DNA of 64,000 nt. Origin: Coniferiporia sulphurascens (Eukaryota; Basidiomycota; Agaricomycetes; Hymenochaetales; Hymenochaetaceae). Below are positions 12,002 through 21,184 of the stretch, piece by piece. Position 1 is the stretch's first letter. Every line of letters starts with the position of its first letter. The translations under genes were made by a program, and so were the position numbers. The stretch covers positions 1,364,001 through 1,428,000 of the forward strand of contig NBBA01000001.1 in the NCBI GenBank assembly GCA_002794785.1, given 5' to 3'. The notes below the pieces were generated by a model, which was not told the DNA's origin, searched no databases, and was given only the letters and a program-made list of their open reading frames with translations.

Positions 12002-12561
12002 TGTTACAATTTTCCTTTACTTTTCCCCTACTGCACTGACTCACTTCCTCTTCATCATCATCAGTCAGCGCGACTCCCCCATTTCTCTACCTTACTCATC
12101 CTTATTCACCTTACACCATAAGACGCCATGATGATGCCATATCACATCACCATGACGTGCTTTGCTTACTGATAGCCCTACTTGTATTACCAAGGCACCC
12201 CTTGGGTTTCCATGACCTTCCATAGTCTGGTAAACTACCCTACACAGGCTGCTACAGTAGCAAACACATAGAGTAGTATATAAGCATGTAACTTCAGTAG
12301 CACAAGCCCTAAGCTTGTGCTCTTTGTTCATACAAGCCCATTATCTGCTACCACCAGTCTACTGTGCGCCGTCGTGCCATCAGTCGCTTCGTTGTAACCT
12401 GACTCGCTATAAGAAGCCTACCGCATCCACATCGTCAATCAGGAAGCCCCGCCGATGATCATCCCCGACTTACAACATCTAGGAAGCCCTGTTGCCGTAC
12501 CATCAGTTCCGACGATTTGGAAGCCCCAACGTCGATCACTGCGTAACCGCTGGGCTTAACA
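12002..12561 (+). mobile_element. Solo LTR, family G (Gypsy-like), with 5-bp TSD
   Basis: A 560-bp element starting TGTTACA and ending TTAACA, flanked by CTTCT at 11997-12001 and 12562-12566. It interrupts the reverse transcriptase of L4. A TATA-like sequence (GTATATAAGCATG) lies at about 12278, followed by the GCACAAGCC...GCTTGTGC inverted repeat region found in the other copies. It matches 2811-3368 (opposite strand) and 62989-63548. Confidence 0.92.
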
Positions 12562-12566
12562 CTTCT

Positions 12567-13834
12567 CCTCTGTCGGCTGTACACTGCCTGTGTCCACTCA
12601 GTTCTCACCTGGGGTGCGCCAGTGTGGTACCACAGCCGGCACCAAAAAACACTAGTAAGCTGCCTGCAGGCTGTGCAAAACACGGCATGCAGATGGATTC
12701 TTGGCATCTACAAGGGCGCCTCTCCCTGCTCCACAAATTTTCTTTGTTCCCTTCCCCCTCTTTCTTATTATTTTGAATATATGAAGACCCTCCATTCTCT
12801 GTGCCTCTGGCACACCCTGCACTCTGTCTGTAGAAAGCGATATTATAAAACCGTAACTAACCATCCCTTTTCCACTTCTTTGCAAGTCTGGGTCCCTTGG
12901 GTTCAGCCAGTCCCTGCATACACTCATCCCCCTGGACAGATCCTCTGGCATTTATGAATGGTCAAGTCTCATTCACCACCCCTATCACTCTGGTCAGCAT
13001 GGATATCCATGAGGAATTTGTAAATGCTGCATGCTCCCTGAGCACCCTCCCCCACCTCCAGGTTTTTACCGATGGCTCCCACATGAGTTCGAACTCTGGA
13101 TCAGCCATCTGCACCATGCAAGGCCTCACCCACCTAAAATCTCACCAGCTCGCCTCCCCCACCTGCGCAACTGCCACAGATGCAGAGATCTTCTCCCTCA
13201 CCTCTGCCCCAAGCTGGGCCTCACACCATCTCCAGGAGCTTCTGCCTGGCGCATCCAACATCTTCTTCTTGTCGGATTTGCTGATGGCACTCCACCTCAT
13301 ACGCACATGGGCACCGGTTCCAGGCACCCACCTCCTCCACCAATGGAAAGCGGGGGTCCAGACTCTATTGGACTCATACCCGGATCTCTCCATTCATTTT
13401 GTCTGGTGCCCAGGCCACTCTGACATCCCCGGTAATGAATGGGCTGACTGAGAGGCGAAGTTCACAACAAATCTACCCCCATCATCCCTTGCACCCTCCA
13501 CCTCCACACTAAAAGAGGCTGCCATGAACACACTCATGGAATGCTGGTCCCTCTCACTCACCTGCCCACTGGCCTCAACAGCCGATAAGTACCTCACTGT
13601 CAATGGTGTCCCCTCCTGCCGACCCCGAAAGCTTCTCATGCAATCAGTCGACCACCCCTGCCACAAACTCTCTGCAGTGGCCCAAGTCCTCTGCTGCACC
13701 GGTCCCTATGGGGGTTACTGGCTGAGCTTTGACTCAGCCTACCGACACAGGCATGGCCTGATTTCCCACTGCAGGTGGCACAACCACCCCCCCTGGCTGG
13801 CTCAGTCGACCACCCATGTCCTGGGCGGGCACTT
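12567..13834 (+). pseudogene. LINE ORF2 fragment: thumb, RNase H and start of C-terminal segment (L4)
   Basis: After the solo LTR the reading frame continues with the thumb region (QNTACRWILGIYKG). RNase H follows with QVFTDGSHMSSNSGSAIC (catalytic Asp in FTDGS), NIFFLSDLLMALHL and HFVWCPGHSDIPGNEWAD. It stops at GACTGAGAGG, where related copies continue, again compatible with CGA to TGA. A further open piece at 13524-13830 carries the start of the C-terminal segment before the element ends abruptly. Confidence 0.82.
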
Positions 13835-14446
13835 CAGGCACCCCCTCTGGGAAGACCTATTAGGTGTATTAGACCTTTGACATGATTGACCTAATAGACC
13901 CTCCTCCTGGGTGGTATTCCCAAGTGGTCTGGGCACTCCCAGAGGCTGGAATCTCCCAGGAATTACCTCACTATTTGGCTTGGGAGCTCCCAGCCTTAGA
14001 TACATGTCACAGGGTGTCTGGGGTATTTTTTCTGGGATTTCCCAGCCTTTTTTGACCTATTTTCTGGGGATTTTTTTGCTTTTTTGGGGCTTAATACAGG
14101 GGTTCTACCCTTTTCATTCTGGTAAATAGTACCCTTGAGGATCAAATTGAGCTCTGCATCCTTTCATATTGGATCAATATGTTCCTGGAACCTCAATGGG
14201 TTAAGGGACCAGTGATGTCATGGTATGGGTTTGGCCATTTTATGTGGTTCTCCATGCTACTAGCTATTTTCTTCGACCACTAGGGTCTTGCAGGCAAGGG
14301 TTGGATGAGGGGGGTATTGAGGATCTGGGAGCAAATCACACTGAGAAGGTTGAGAAAGAAGGGGATTATAATTCAAGACAATTTATGTATAAAGTAGGGA
14401 CACTAATGCACTGCTACATACATGCACTAGTTCCTTTACATTCATA
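13835..14446 (+). other. Non-LINE sequence without a recognised gene
   Basis: About 600 bp between the broken end of LINE L4 and the CDC23-like exon. It is rich in short CTCCCAG/CTGGGA and T-run stretches. No open frame longer than about 75 codons looks coding, and no repeat copy was found elsewhere in the window. It may be intergenic or host intron sequence. Confidence 0.5.
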
Positions 14447-14464
14447 ATGTGTTCCTGTTATGTT

Positions 14465-14750
14465 TCTTTGTATGACATTTGCATCTGGCAAGCACAGGGA
14501 ATGTGCTACAAGGAAATGGGATGGTACATACCCTCCCCATTGTTTTTACAGCACTTGAGGCATGGACATTCTGTAACGCTTCCCTTTCTTGAAGGCCTGG
14601 GAAGCTATCAAGTGCCTCGAGCATGCACGCCTCGGTGCAGACCCTAACGACACAACCTTAGGCATGCGGCTTGCTAAGCTTTTCGACGAGATTGAGGACT
14701 ACCGTTCTGCTGCAGGCTACCACCAGCACACTGGCATAGTCGACACCTCA
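14465..14750 (+). pseudogene. CDC23/APC8-like TPR gene fragment
   Basis: Two stretches read like consecutive TPR helices of the anaphase-promoting-complex subunit Cdc23/APC8. The first, up to about 14523, reads DICIWQAQGMCYKEMG. The second, from about 14595, reads AWEAIKCLEHARLGADPNDT, then LAKLFDEIEDYRSAAGYH. The 71 bases between start with GTACAT, contain TCTGTAAC and end CTTGAAG, like a small fungal intron. The phase on the two sides does not match, and nothing of the rest of the about 600-residue protein is visible. It is therefore read as a decayed fragment. The assignment rests on recalled family features (WQAxGxCYEEM and AIKCLxRAxxGADP patterns), not on a search. Confidence 0.55.
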
Positions 14751-14933
14751 CTATGTGCATTCCCCATGCACTCTCTTCTCTCCTACAATGGCCCTGATGC
14801 TGCCCGTTTTGTGGGAGCGCCTGCAGGACATGATCGCAGGGTTGATAGGGTTTGGGCTGAAGCGCACACAAAAAACCCTGCATAGGAAAGCCCTTAGGTA
14901 AAGCAATTGCAAACAGAGCTTCAACAACATATT

Positions 14934-15366
14934 GGGAGTGCCCCACATGGGCATGCCCATGTTGGGCACTCCCGATGTGAGCATGCCCATTAATTGGGAG
15001 TGCCCAATGTGGGTGTGCCCATTACTTGGGAGTGCCCAGTGTGGGCATGCCCAAATATTGGGAGTGCCCACATTGGGTGTGCCCAAATATTGGGAGTGTC
15101 CACATTGGGCATGCCCATTATTTGGGAGTGCCCACATTGGGCGTGCCCAGGTATTGGGAGTGCCCATTATTTGGGAGTGCCCAATGTGGGCATGCCTATT
15201 GCTTGGGAGTGCCCAACGTGGGTGTGCCCATTGCTTGGGAGTGCCCACATTGGGCGTGCCCATAGAGTGGGAGTGCCCATAGAGTGGGAGCGCCCATGGA
15301 GGGCATGTGCTGACATGGGCACTCCCAAAGGTGGGCATGCCTACCATGGGCGCTCCCAGGTGGGAG
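14934..15366. repeat. 32-bp minisatellite (two 16-bp half units)
   Basis: Tandem array of about 13 units. The typical unit is GGGAGTGCCCACATT followed by GGGCATGCCCATTATT. Each half has the form GGG-x2-TGCCCA, and most contain short palindromes such as GGGCATGCCC. Two places near 15160 and 15275 contain a single 17-bp half unit. Both ends degenerate into versions with GGGCACTCCC. Because 32 is not a multiple of 3, the array is open in several frames on both strands; these frames are not treated as genes. Confidence 0.92.
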
Positions 15367-16287
15367 CATGAACCTCAGTGTTTAAAGGTGCAGTTACCTG
15401 AGCACTGTTAGCTAATGGTGATGTTTATTTTGATATGGTTTGTGCAGAAACTTATGTTTAGTCACTTGATGTGAAAGTGGGCAATGGAGATAAGTAGTTT
15501 ATTAGTTCGTCAGATGTCAGTATCTTGAGTCCATACAAGCCCATCATATATTCAATTTCGCTATGTACATCGTGTATCTAGTAATACAACTACAACTACA
15601 GAAGACAATGTCGTTATAAATGCCTGTAGTCCTAAACACCCTATAGTAATACAGACCCTTGCCATACATCCATTATAAAGGAAAAACTGAAACAAGATCA
15701 AAAAGGTGGAAAACTGCGAAGACATTAAATGAATAACTAAAGTAAGACTTCCCCTCTAATTTTACAAATCCCCACTAAGATTTAGAGAAGGTAAAAATAT
15801 CCATCTGTATAATGCCACCCCTGTAAGTGTTAATAAGTATAGTTCAAATGAAACCAAGGAAATGAAAAAACATACCAAGTGAACAAATGGGATGTGATGT
15901 GTTCGCATCCTTAAGACCCCCCCATCCCAATAGAAGTACGACACCATAAGGTGTGTACGCACATCTGAATAGCTTGAGTGCAGAGTGGACCTGAGGTCCA
16001 TAAGCAAATCAGAGTGCAAAAAAAGAAAAAGAAATGCACCAAATGAAAACAAAGTCCAAGGCCTGGCCATAAACCCCCAAACCCACGGACAAGGCCGCAT
16101 GCTCGCACATGGACCGAAAAAAAAAAATTGTGTGTGTATGCACAACGCAAGAACCAGAGCAAGAACATATGAAGATAAAAGGAGGGGGGGGTGGAGTCAT
16201 GAGGGGATAGTGGTGGGAGGAAGGAGGAAGAGGTCGAGATGTGAGCACAGAGCATCGGATTTTATAGGAGGGCGTGCTGCAGCGCAG
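15367..16287. other. Sequence without a recognised gene
   Basis: About 900 bp of AT-richer sequence. A minus-strand frame of 127 codons (15762-16145) is hydrophobic, with runs such as FLFLFLH, but it has no recognised domain and lies over low-complexity A/T runs. I see no repeat copy elsewhere in the window. Confidence 0.45.
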
Positions 16288-16545
16288 CTAGGTGGGAGGC
16301 ACGGCAGCAAACGCGGCACGCCCTGTGGGTGACATAAGGCGAAACATTGAATAACAAATGTATTCGGCTTCAAATTCCTTGAGAGCTTTGCCTTGCACAC
16401 CATCTTGTATTACTTCCCTTGATATTTCGTGCTCAAAACTATATTTTTCCTGTTGCTCACATACCGTATCGTCCAGTAGCATCAACGTCTGATCCACTAG
16501 CTCTTGCGTGAGACCTGTTGCAATCCCTATTAGCAGAACCAGCAT
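16288..16545 (-). other. Open frame downstream of the KDZ gene, function unknown
   Basis: 85 codons with an acidic, helical-looking middle (LLDDTVCEQQEKYSFEHEIS). It lies 3' of the KDZ transposase exons on the same strand and could be a terminal exon or the start of another gene. No domain is recognised. The only support is strand and position. Confidence 0.25.
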
Positions 16546-17671
16546 TAAATAGTGTCAGCATACCATTGCATCCCTCCCCCTTCTTCGTCAAATGTTTAAC
16601 AGTAATGCAGTGGTTTGAGGCATGCGAACAGACTTGTGAATGTCGACTAAACTGTGTAGATCACAAACAAAACTGAGTGATCCCGCATCAATGACTATTT
16701 AGCATGACCCATTTAAACATTCCTGCTTATTGAATACAGTACATCACCAACACAGGCATGTTTCGAAGGAGTAGTAAATACCAGTCTACTACCTGTATCC
16801 ACCATGTCCACGTCCTCAGTAGATTCCGCACCCCCCAACTCCTCTGCTGGAGTATCAAGCACAAGGGTATGCTCATTGTTGCGCTCAATCGTTTCTGCAA
16901 GCTCCAGGAACTCACCATTATCGGTTTTGTCAAGTTCCATCCCTTCGGCTTCAATAGAGTCCGAATCAGAATCTATTTCATGATGCCTTGAATTAGCTTG
17001 ACTCATGTAATAGCTCACACTGCAGGTGTCCATTTCGTTTTGCCTAAACATTACCAGATCCTGTTCAGTAGGTCCCCATGATTTGAATCGAAGGTGGCTT
17101 GCTACTGGGACACTCTCGACTTTACTCTGCCACTCGACATGCAATGCAAGGAGAGATTGTCATCTTAGATAAATTGTGTATTTAAGACCAGGCAATATTT
17201 CTAATCGATAATCAGGTAAAGTATAGAAATAAGAAGGTTAAAAGAAAAACTCACCCGGGGAATGAAACGCTGTTGCAGTAAGACTCCAAGTTTCGGAAAA
17301 CCAGGTTTGCATTGCTGATTTCTCCCTCTCCAGACATTTTACTTCCTCCTCGCACCTTCGCGCCTCTAGCAAAGCCTTTATACCATTCCTGATGTTTTGA
17401 TCTCCGAGCCAACAGGGAACATCGATGTCATCTTCATTGTAAAGGCCGATGTCATTCCATATATTATCATCAATGTCTAATTCAAATAGGCCCTTTACAT
17501 TGACAGGTTCTGGACATCTTGAGCCTCACAGGGCCTTGCCTTCATTAACAAGTTTTCGAAGAGATTTGTTAGGAATTGATGAATAAGCTTGCTTACAAGC
17601 TTAGGCAACGATACTAGCGACTACCAATACAGGAAGGGACTCCCACGGAGACTATCCAGCGATCATTCAAC

Positions 17672-18337
17672 ATGGGGACAGAACTAACTAGAAAACCAGG
17701 ACTTCTTGGGAACATCAGGCCAATTACGATGCTCAAGCGACTGCTAAAGACTCTTGACCCATCAATACTCTGCCACCAATGCCGGACCACATACAATCAA
17801 TCATGGGAAGCATTTAACACGGTAATAACTGAATGCTTTTACATGGCAGGGTACATAAACTGCCAGGTAACTACAGATCACGCTGTAGACCCTATAGGCG
17901 ATGGCACGGAGGTCAGGGTAATGCACACAATACAAATGTACATCTTTGATGTACAGGAGTTTTTGCACAACATCCATGTCCAGACGATAGTGAACCCGCA
18001 CATACATGACAAGGAATGTGACCTACGAGTGGTCTCAGGATCCTTCCCATATAGGACGTTGCAGGATAACACATTCCTAGCTAATGCTCACCAATTACGC
18101 GCAAAGGTAATCACCCTCTTCGAGAATCTATCAGCAAAGGGATCGACAACCACCGACCAACAGATCGGCAATGTTAATCTTTACATGATAACACTATGGT
18201 TATCAAATGGATCACCCCTGGCACCACCTCCAGGATACACACAATGTATCGCTAGGATAAACCACATTAACGAACTGCCGGACAATGTGATCGATGACAG
18301 GACACCAACCGAAAGGTACCTGCCTATGGACCTTTAG
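17672..18337 (+). CDS. Unknown 221-residue protein encoded inside an LTR-like element
   Basis: Intact frame starting at the ATG 105 bp inside the element and ending before the promoter region. I do not recognise the family. It is related along its length to the frames at 29304-29951 (+) and 23585-24232 (-). Shared features are LC-x2-C, W at +11 and FN at +14/+15 from the first Cys, then AGY-x-NCQ-x-T-x-DH, a later DHAVDP/DHTTRE region, a TTTDQQ/TTVDRK segment, RINHIN/RITNIN and the end DDRTPTER/DNRTPE. The Cys, Cys, Cys and His fall at identical spacing (1, 4, 31, 37), which suggests a metal-binding module. No signal peptide or membrane segment is seen. A role in element control or host interaction is speculation. 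Confidence 0.7.
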   Translation: MGTELTRKPGLLGNIRPITMLKRLLKTLDPSILCHQCRTTYNQSWEAFNTVITECFYMAGYINCQVTTDHAVDPIGDGTEVRVMHTIQMYIFDVQEFLHNIHVQTIVNPHIHDKECDLRVVSGSFPYRTLQDNTFLANAHQLRAKVITLFENLSAKGSTTTDQQIGNVNLYMITLWLSNGSPLAPPPGYTQCIARINHINELPDNVIDDRTPTERYLPMDL

Positions 18338-18634
18338 CCGATATCACATTACACGATTAAGCCACACTCGGCAGGAACCGAAGCGCTTACCGAAGCCAGC
18401 CACAAACCCTAAATGGCGAAGTGTCCAATACGACAGGATAACATGGAGGAACCAGTACAGGAGGCCAATGAGACAAGTCAATGACTTACCAATCATCAAG
18501 CTGTTAGGCAGCATCTCAACAAGAAGCCACTGGCACATAAGACTACAGGGTAGCATGCAGAACAGTGGGGCGATGCGCACAGCCTAAGCGTCATGGTGAA
18601 GTCATTAGGACACCTATGACTTCACTATGAGCTC

Positions 18635-18692
18635 AGTGGAGCCAAGTGGAGCATAGTGGAGCGCATGACGCGCAGTGGAGCTCAAGTGGAGC
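18635..18692 (+). promoter_or_regulatory. Clustered AGTGGAGC motifs upstream of the M3 TATA box
   Basis: Five copies of AGTGGAGC start at 18635, 18645, 18655, 18674 and 18685, mostly about one or two helical turns apart. A further copy starts at 18771. They lie between the ORF and the TATA box and look like a binding-site cluster in a U3 region. The function is inferred from arrangement only. Confidence 0.45.
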
Positions 18693-18860
18693 ACCAACAG
18701 CCAATCATAGATAGTTATTTCTCATATGATCCTCTAATGAGGTCATTGCACTGGTACACAGCTCCAAGTCAGTGGAGCTTATGACGACACTGTGAGACGT
18801 CATAGCTCCAACTGCAGAGCCTTGTGGAGCGTCTGCTTTCAAGCGGAGCTTCTTCTTCAT

Positions 18861-18870
18861 GTATATAAGG
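18861..18870 (+). promoter_or_regulatory. TATA box of the M3 LTR-like element
   Basis: GTATATAAGG lies 180 bp before the right end of the element. The related copy has GGGTATAAAAG at 30408-30418, 183 bp before its end. Both are followed by a CAGTTTAATTCA-like sequence, the expected region of transcription start. Confidence 0.55.
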
Positions 18871-21184
18871 AGGGCCTAGACCAGCCTAGACCCCCAGTTT
18901 AATTCACCTTCTCAATTCTCTCAGACTTCTCCTGAGTGAAGTACCAACATCTACCGACTTATTCTTGACTCAATCACATGCCTCAACTCTATCTCAACTA
19001 CTTGTTCCATCGGTTAACCACGGTTACCCTTGGTCCTAACAAGATTCACATAATGTATTATACTTCTTTGCGAGTTGGATGATTCCAGGATCTCGGCGCT
19101 TTACTTGAGACTCTATTAGTTCGGTCTTCTTATGATCTAGACTATAGAGTTAGCACCAATGAAAAGTAAGGACTTAGAAAAACTTGCCTTTTGTACCGTT
19201 ATGCTGTGTCCGATAGGGCTGCTCAGTGCTTTGAAGCTTGAACTTGTGGGACTGAATCTTGGCATGCAGACGTGCCTTCAGAGCCCACGCATTCATCCGG
19301 TTATTAAGAAAAGGACTATTTTTAAGCTTATCGAGTTTTTCTCGATTGCCAACTCCAAGAGCGTTCCTCTTTACTAGGAGGTTTGCAGAGACTCATGCAT
19401 ACACAATTTCCATACTCTGTATGGAGTGCCGAATCTTGCTAATATTGGCATCTTCGTTCCCTAGACTTGTCCGAAGTGCACGGATCTGCTGGGAAATAGC
19501 CTCACATCTGGACTGAAGTGCAGTGACATCTTCAATTGTGGTATGCACCCCTGACTTTGACTGACCTGAGTTGTATGTGTTATTATAGTACATCCAATTT
19601 TTTCGAAGAGCCAACTTACATGGCAATGCTTTTGTTTGCTCTTCGACCTGCTTAATCCACTCGGATGCAAGCTCATCTTCGGGTATAGCACAGCATACTA
19701 ATTCTTTTTTCGCATCATGTAACCATTGATAAGTTTGACGAGTTCAATTGAGCATCCATGCCTCGAGCTTAAAAAGATTATTGGTGCTGAGGTGGTGCAC
19801 TTGTGCATTGATCATAGTTAGACGCTGGTAGAACTTATGAGAAAAATGTTAGTGAGGATGAGTGCAGGTTAAATAATATCCATACGCACACCACTAATCC
19901 GAAGAGTAGGTATCAGATGCTTGATCGAACTCCAAAACCTTTCACAGCCTTCTCCATCCGTAAATCCAAAGCCCTCACATTTTCGCAGATGATAGACTAG
20001 CTGGCAAGCCCATTGGTGGCCAAACATGTGAAAAACTGCTATGGCAAAAACAATTCTTGCAGCATATTGAGGCAGAAAACCCCATTTGACCATACTGCGA
20101 TGTAACTGACAGCCCACGTCATAAAGCACGCCGATGATAGTGTCACTCGGCAAGTTCTCAAAAAGCACGTGAAGCAGGGCGAAAGCAAAGTGCTGCTTCT
20201 CACCCGCAGATTGCATGTTGGCTAACCATAAGACCCGATTGTGGCGGCAAAGCAGGGCCATGAGACCCATGTCCGAAAAAAAATGCGTGCTAGCTTTCTG
20301 ACAGCACTCATCTGCAGCTTTAAAGGATAGTTCACATTCATTGAGTACCTCATTCAGCACTCTGAGTTTTGTTGAGCCCACTGCTTTGGTAGCACCACCA
20401 TGACTGTGTTTGCGTGCTGGGCAAATCGACTCTACTACATTTTCCATATCCTTAACAGTCTTCTCATCAAGGAAAACAGACTTCGGATGTTTGTAAGGTG
20501 GACCACGGTCTGTCTGCCCCCACTTTTGTTGAAAGCATGCATCCAGACAGACCGCCACATCAAAGCTGAGGAGATGCAGGAACGTCAAAAAGGGAGCGCA
20601 ATATATCTGAGCATAAGAAACATACACCGAGTTAGGATCACAAGTCCAATTCTTTCCCCCAAAACAGAGTGGACACTGCTCACAGAGGTAGGCTGAAGGT
20701 TGGGGGTTCGGTCTGCTTTCAGTGGTCTCTTCACACTCAGAACTGGGTTCGGTGGTAGTATTGGCATGTTCTACCAAACCTGATGGGATGGATGATCAGC
20801 ATGTTTTCAACATGTACAAAGTGAATATCACACCCTCGGTTTCAGGCGGAGTGTCCATGGTATAGCTTCCATGGCTGAAGTCCTCCACTAATATGTATGT
20901 TTCCTTGTAATCATTGTTGTTGATGACATCATAATAAACTCATGTTTGTCTAATTGGAAGTCATCATTTAGGCAGGGGTTGAGACGAGAGACTGGCCCAA
21001 CATTGGTCGGGCATGGAGAGCTAGGGATCGAACTGGAACCTATGTACTCTGAAGGGGTCATCGCTCTGTCAGGCAAGTACACATCTTCATTACTGGCAGA
21101 TGAAATGGCACTGTTAACATAGGCCGTCATGGCATCTTGCAATGCGCTGAACCATTTCAAGCAGTTCCCAAAGCGCTTTTGTAT

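Larger units (their letters stand above)
10635..13834 (+). mobile_element. LINE copy L4, truncated at both ends, with a solo LTR inside
   Basis: Covers the linker after the endonuclease, reverse transcriptase, RNase H and part of the C-terminal segment. It is interrupted by the solo LTR at 12002-12561 with its 5-bp TSD. The left end meets repeat R at 10635. The right end stops inside ORF2 at about 13834 without a 3' UTR or tail, so the 3' end was lost by deletion or rearrangement. Confidence 0.88.
17567..19041 (+). mobile_element. LTR-like element M3 carrying an ORF, with 5-bp TSD, inside a KDZ exon
   Basis: 1475 bp beginning TGTTAGG and ending CCTAACA, flanked by AGATT at 17562-17566 and 19042-19046. 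Removing the element and one AGATT restores the KDZ codons on the opposite strand, so the borders are exact. It has a coding frame (17672-18337), a cluster of AGTGGAGC motifs (18635-18692), and a TATA box (GTATATAAGG at 18861) 180 bp before the end. This order fits an LTR with an ORF in its U3 part, present as a solo LTR. Its ends, TATA position and ORF are shared with 22942-24288 and 29248-30594. Confidence 0.85.
16713..21184 (-). pseudogene. KDZ (Kyakuja-Dileera-Zisupton) family transposase gene, broken
   Basis: Multi-exon gene read leftward. Likely exons are 21184-20891, 20887-20834, 20779-19890, 19833-19197, 19136-17255 (split by the element at 17567-19041) and about 17127-16713. The core exon has PSAYLCEQCPLCFGG (Cys cluster), VAVCLDACFQQKW, FSDMGLMALLCRHNRVLWLA, GVLYDVGCQLHRS, FHMFGHQWACQLVYHLRKCE and GFTDGEGCERFW. 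These are KDZ hallmarks, with likely catalytic Asp/Asp/Glu. Later exons have RMNAWALKARLH, VKRRDPGIIQLAKKYNTLCE, and CPEPVNVKGLFELDIDDNIW. In-frame TGA codons at 19744, 19393 and 17526 and the inserted element make it dead. Terminal inverted repeats were not found. Confidence 0.85.

Noticed and set aside
14934..15366. CRISPR-like array of 32-bp repeats
   Set aside because: Units are directly tandem with no unique spacers, the sequence is eukaryotic, and no cas genes exist. It is a minisatellite.
14751..15371. Long repetitive proteins (GVPNVG..., ALPNNGHAQ...) on both strands of the minisatellite
   Set aside because: Open in several frames because the 32-bp unit lacks stops. No start context, no homologue recognised, and the opposite strand is equally open.
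15762..16145. Hydrophobic 127-codon minus-strand frame as a membrane protein gene
   Set aside because: Overlaps low-complexity A/T runs, has no recognised family, no intron or promoter evidence, and an equally long frame in another phase.
17567..19041. M elements as cut-and-paste DNA transposons
   Set aside because: The terminal inverted repeat is only about 6-7 bp, the ends are TG...CA, the TSD is 5 bp, and a TATA box sits near the 3' end. This favours an LTR. A Ginger-like transposon (4-bp TSD) is less consistent but not formally excluded.
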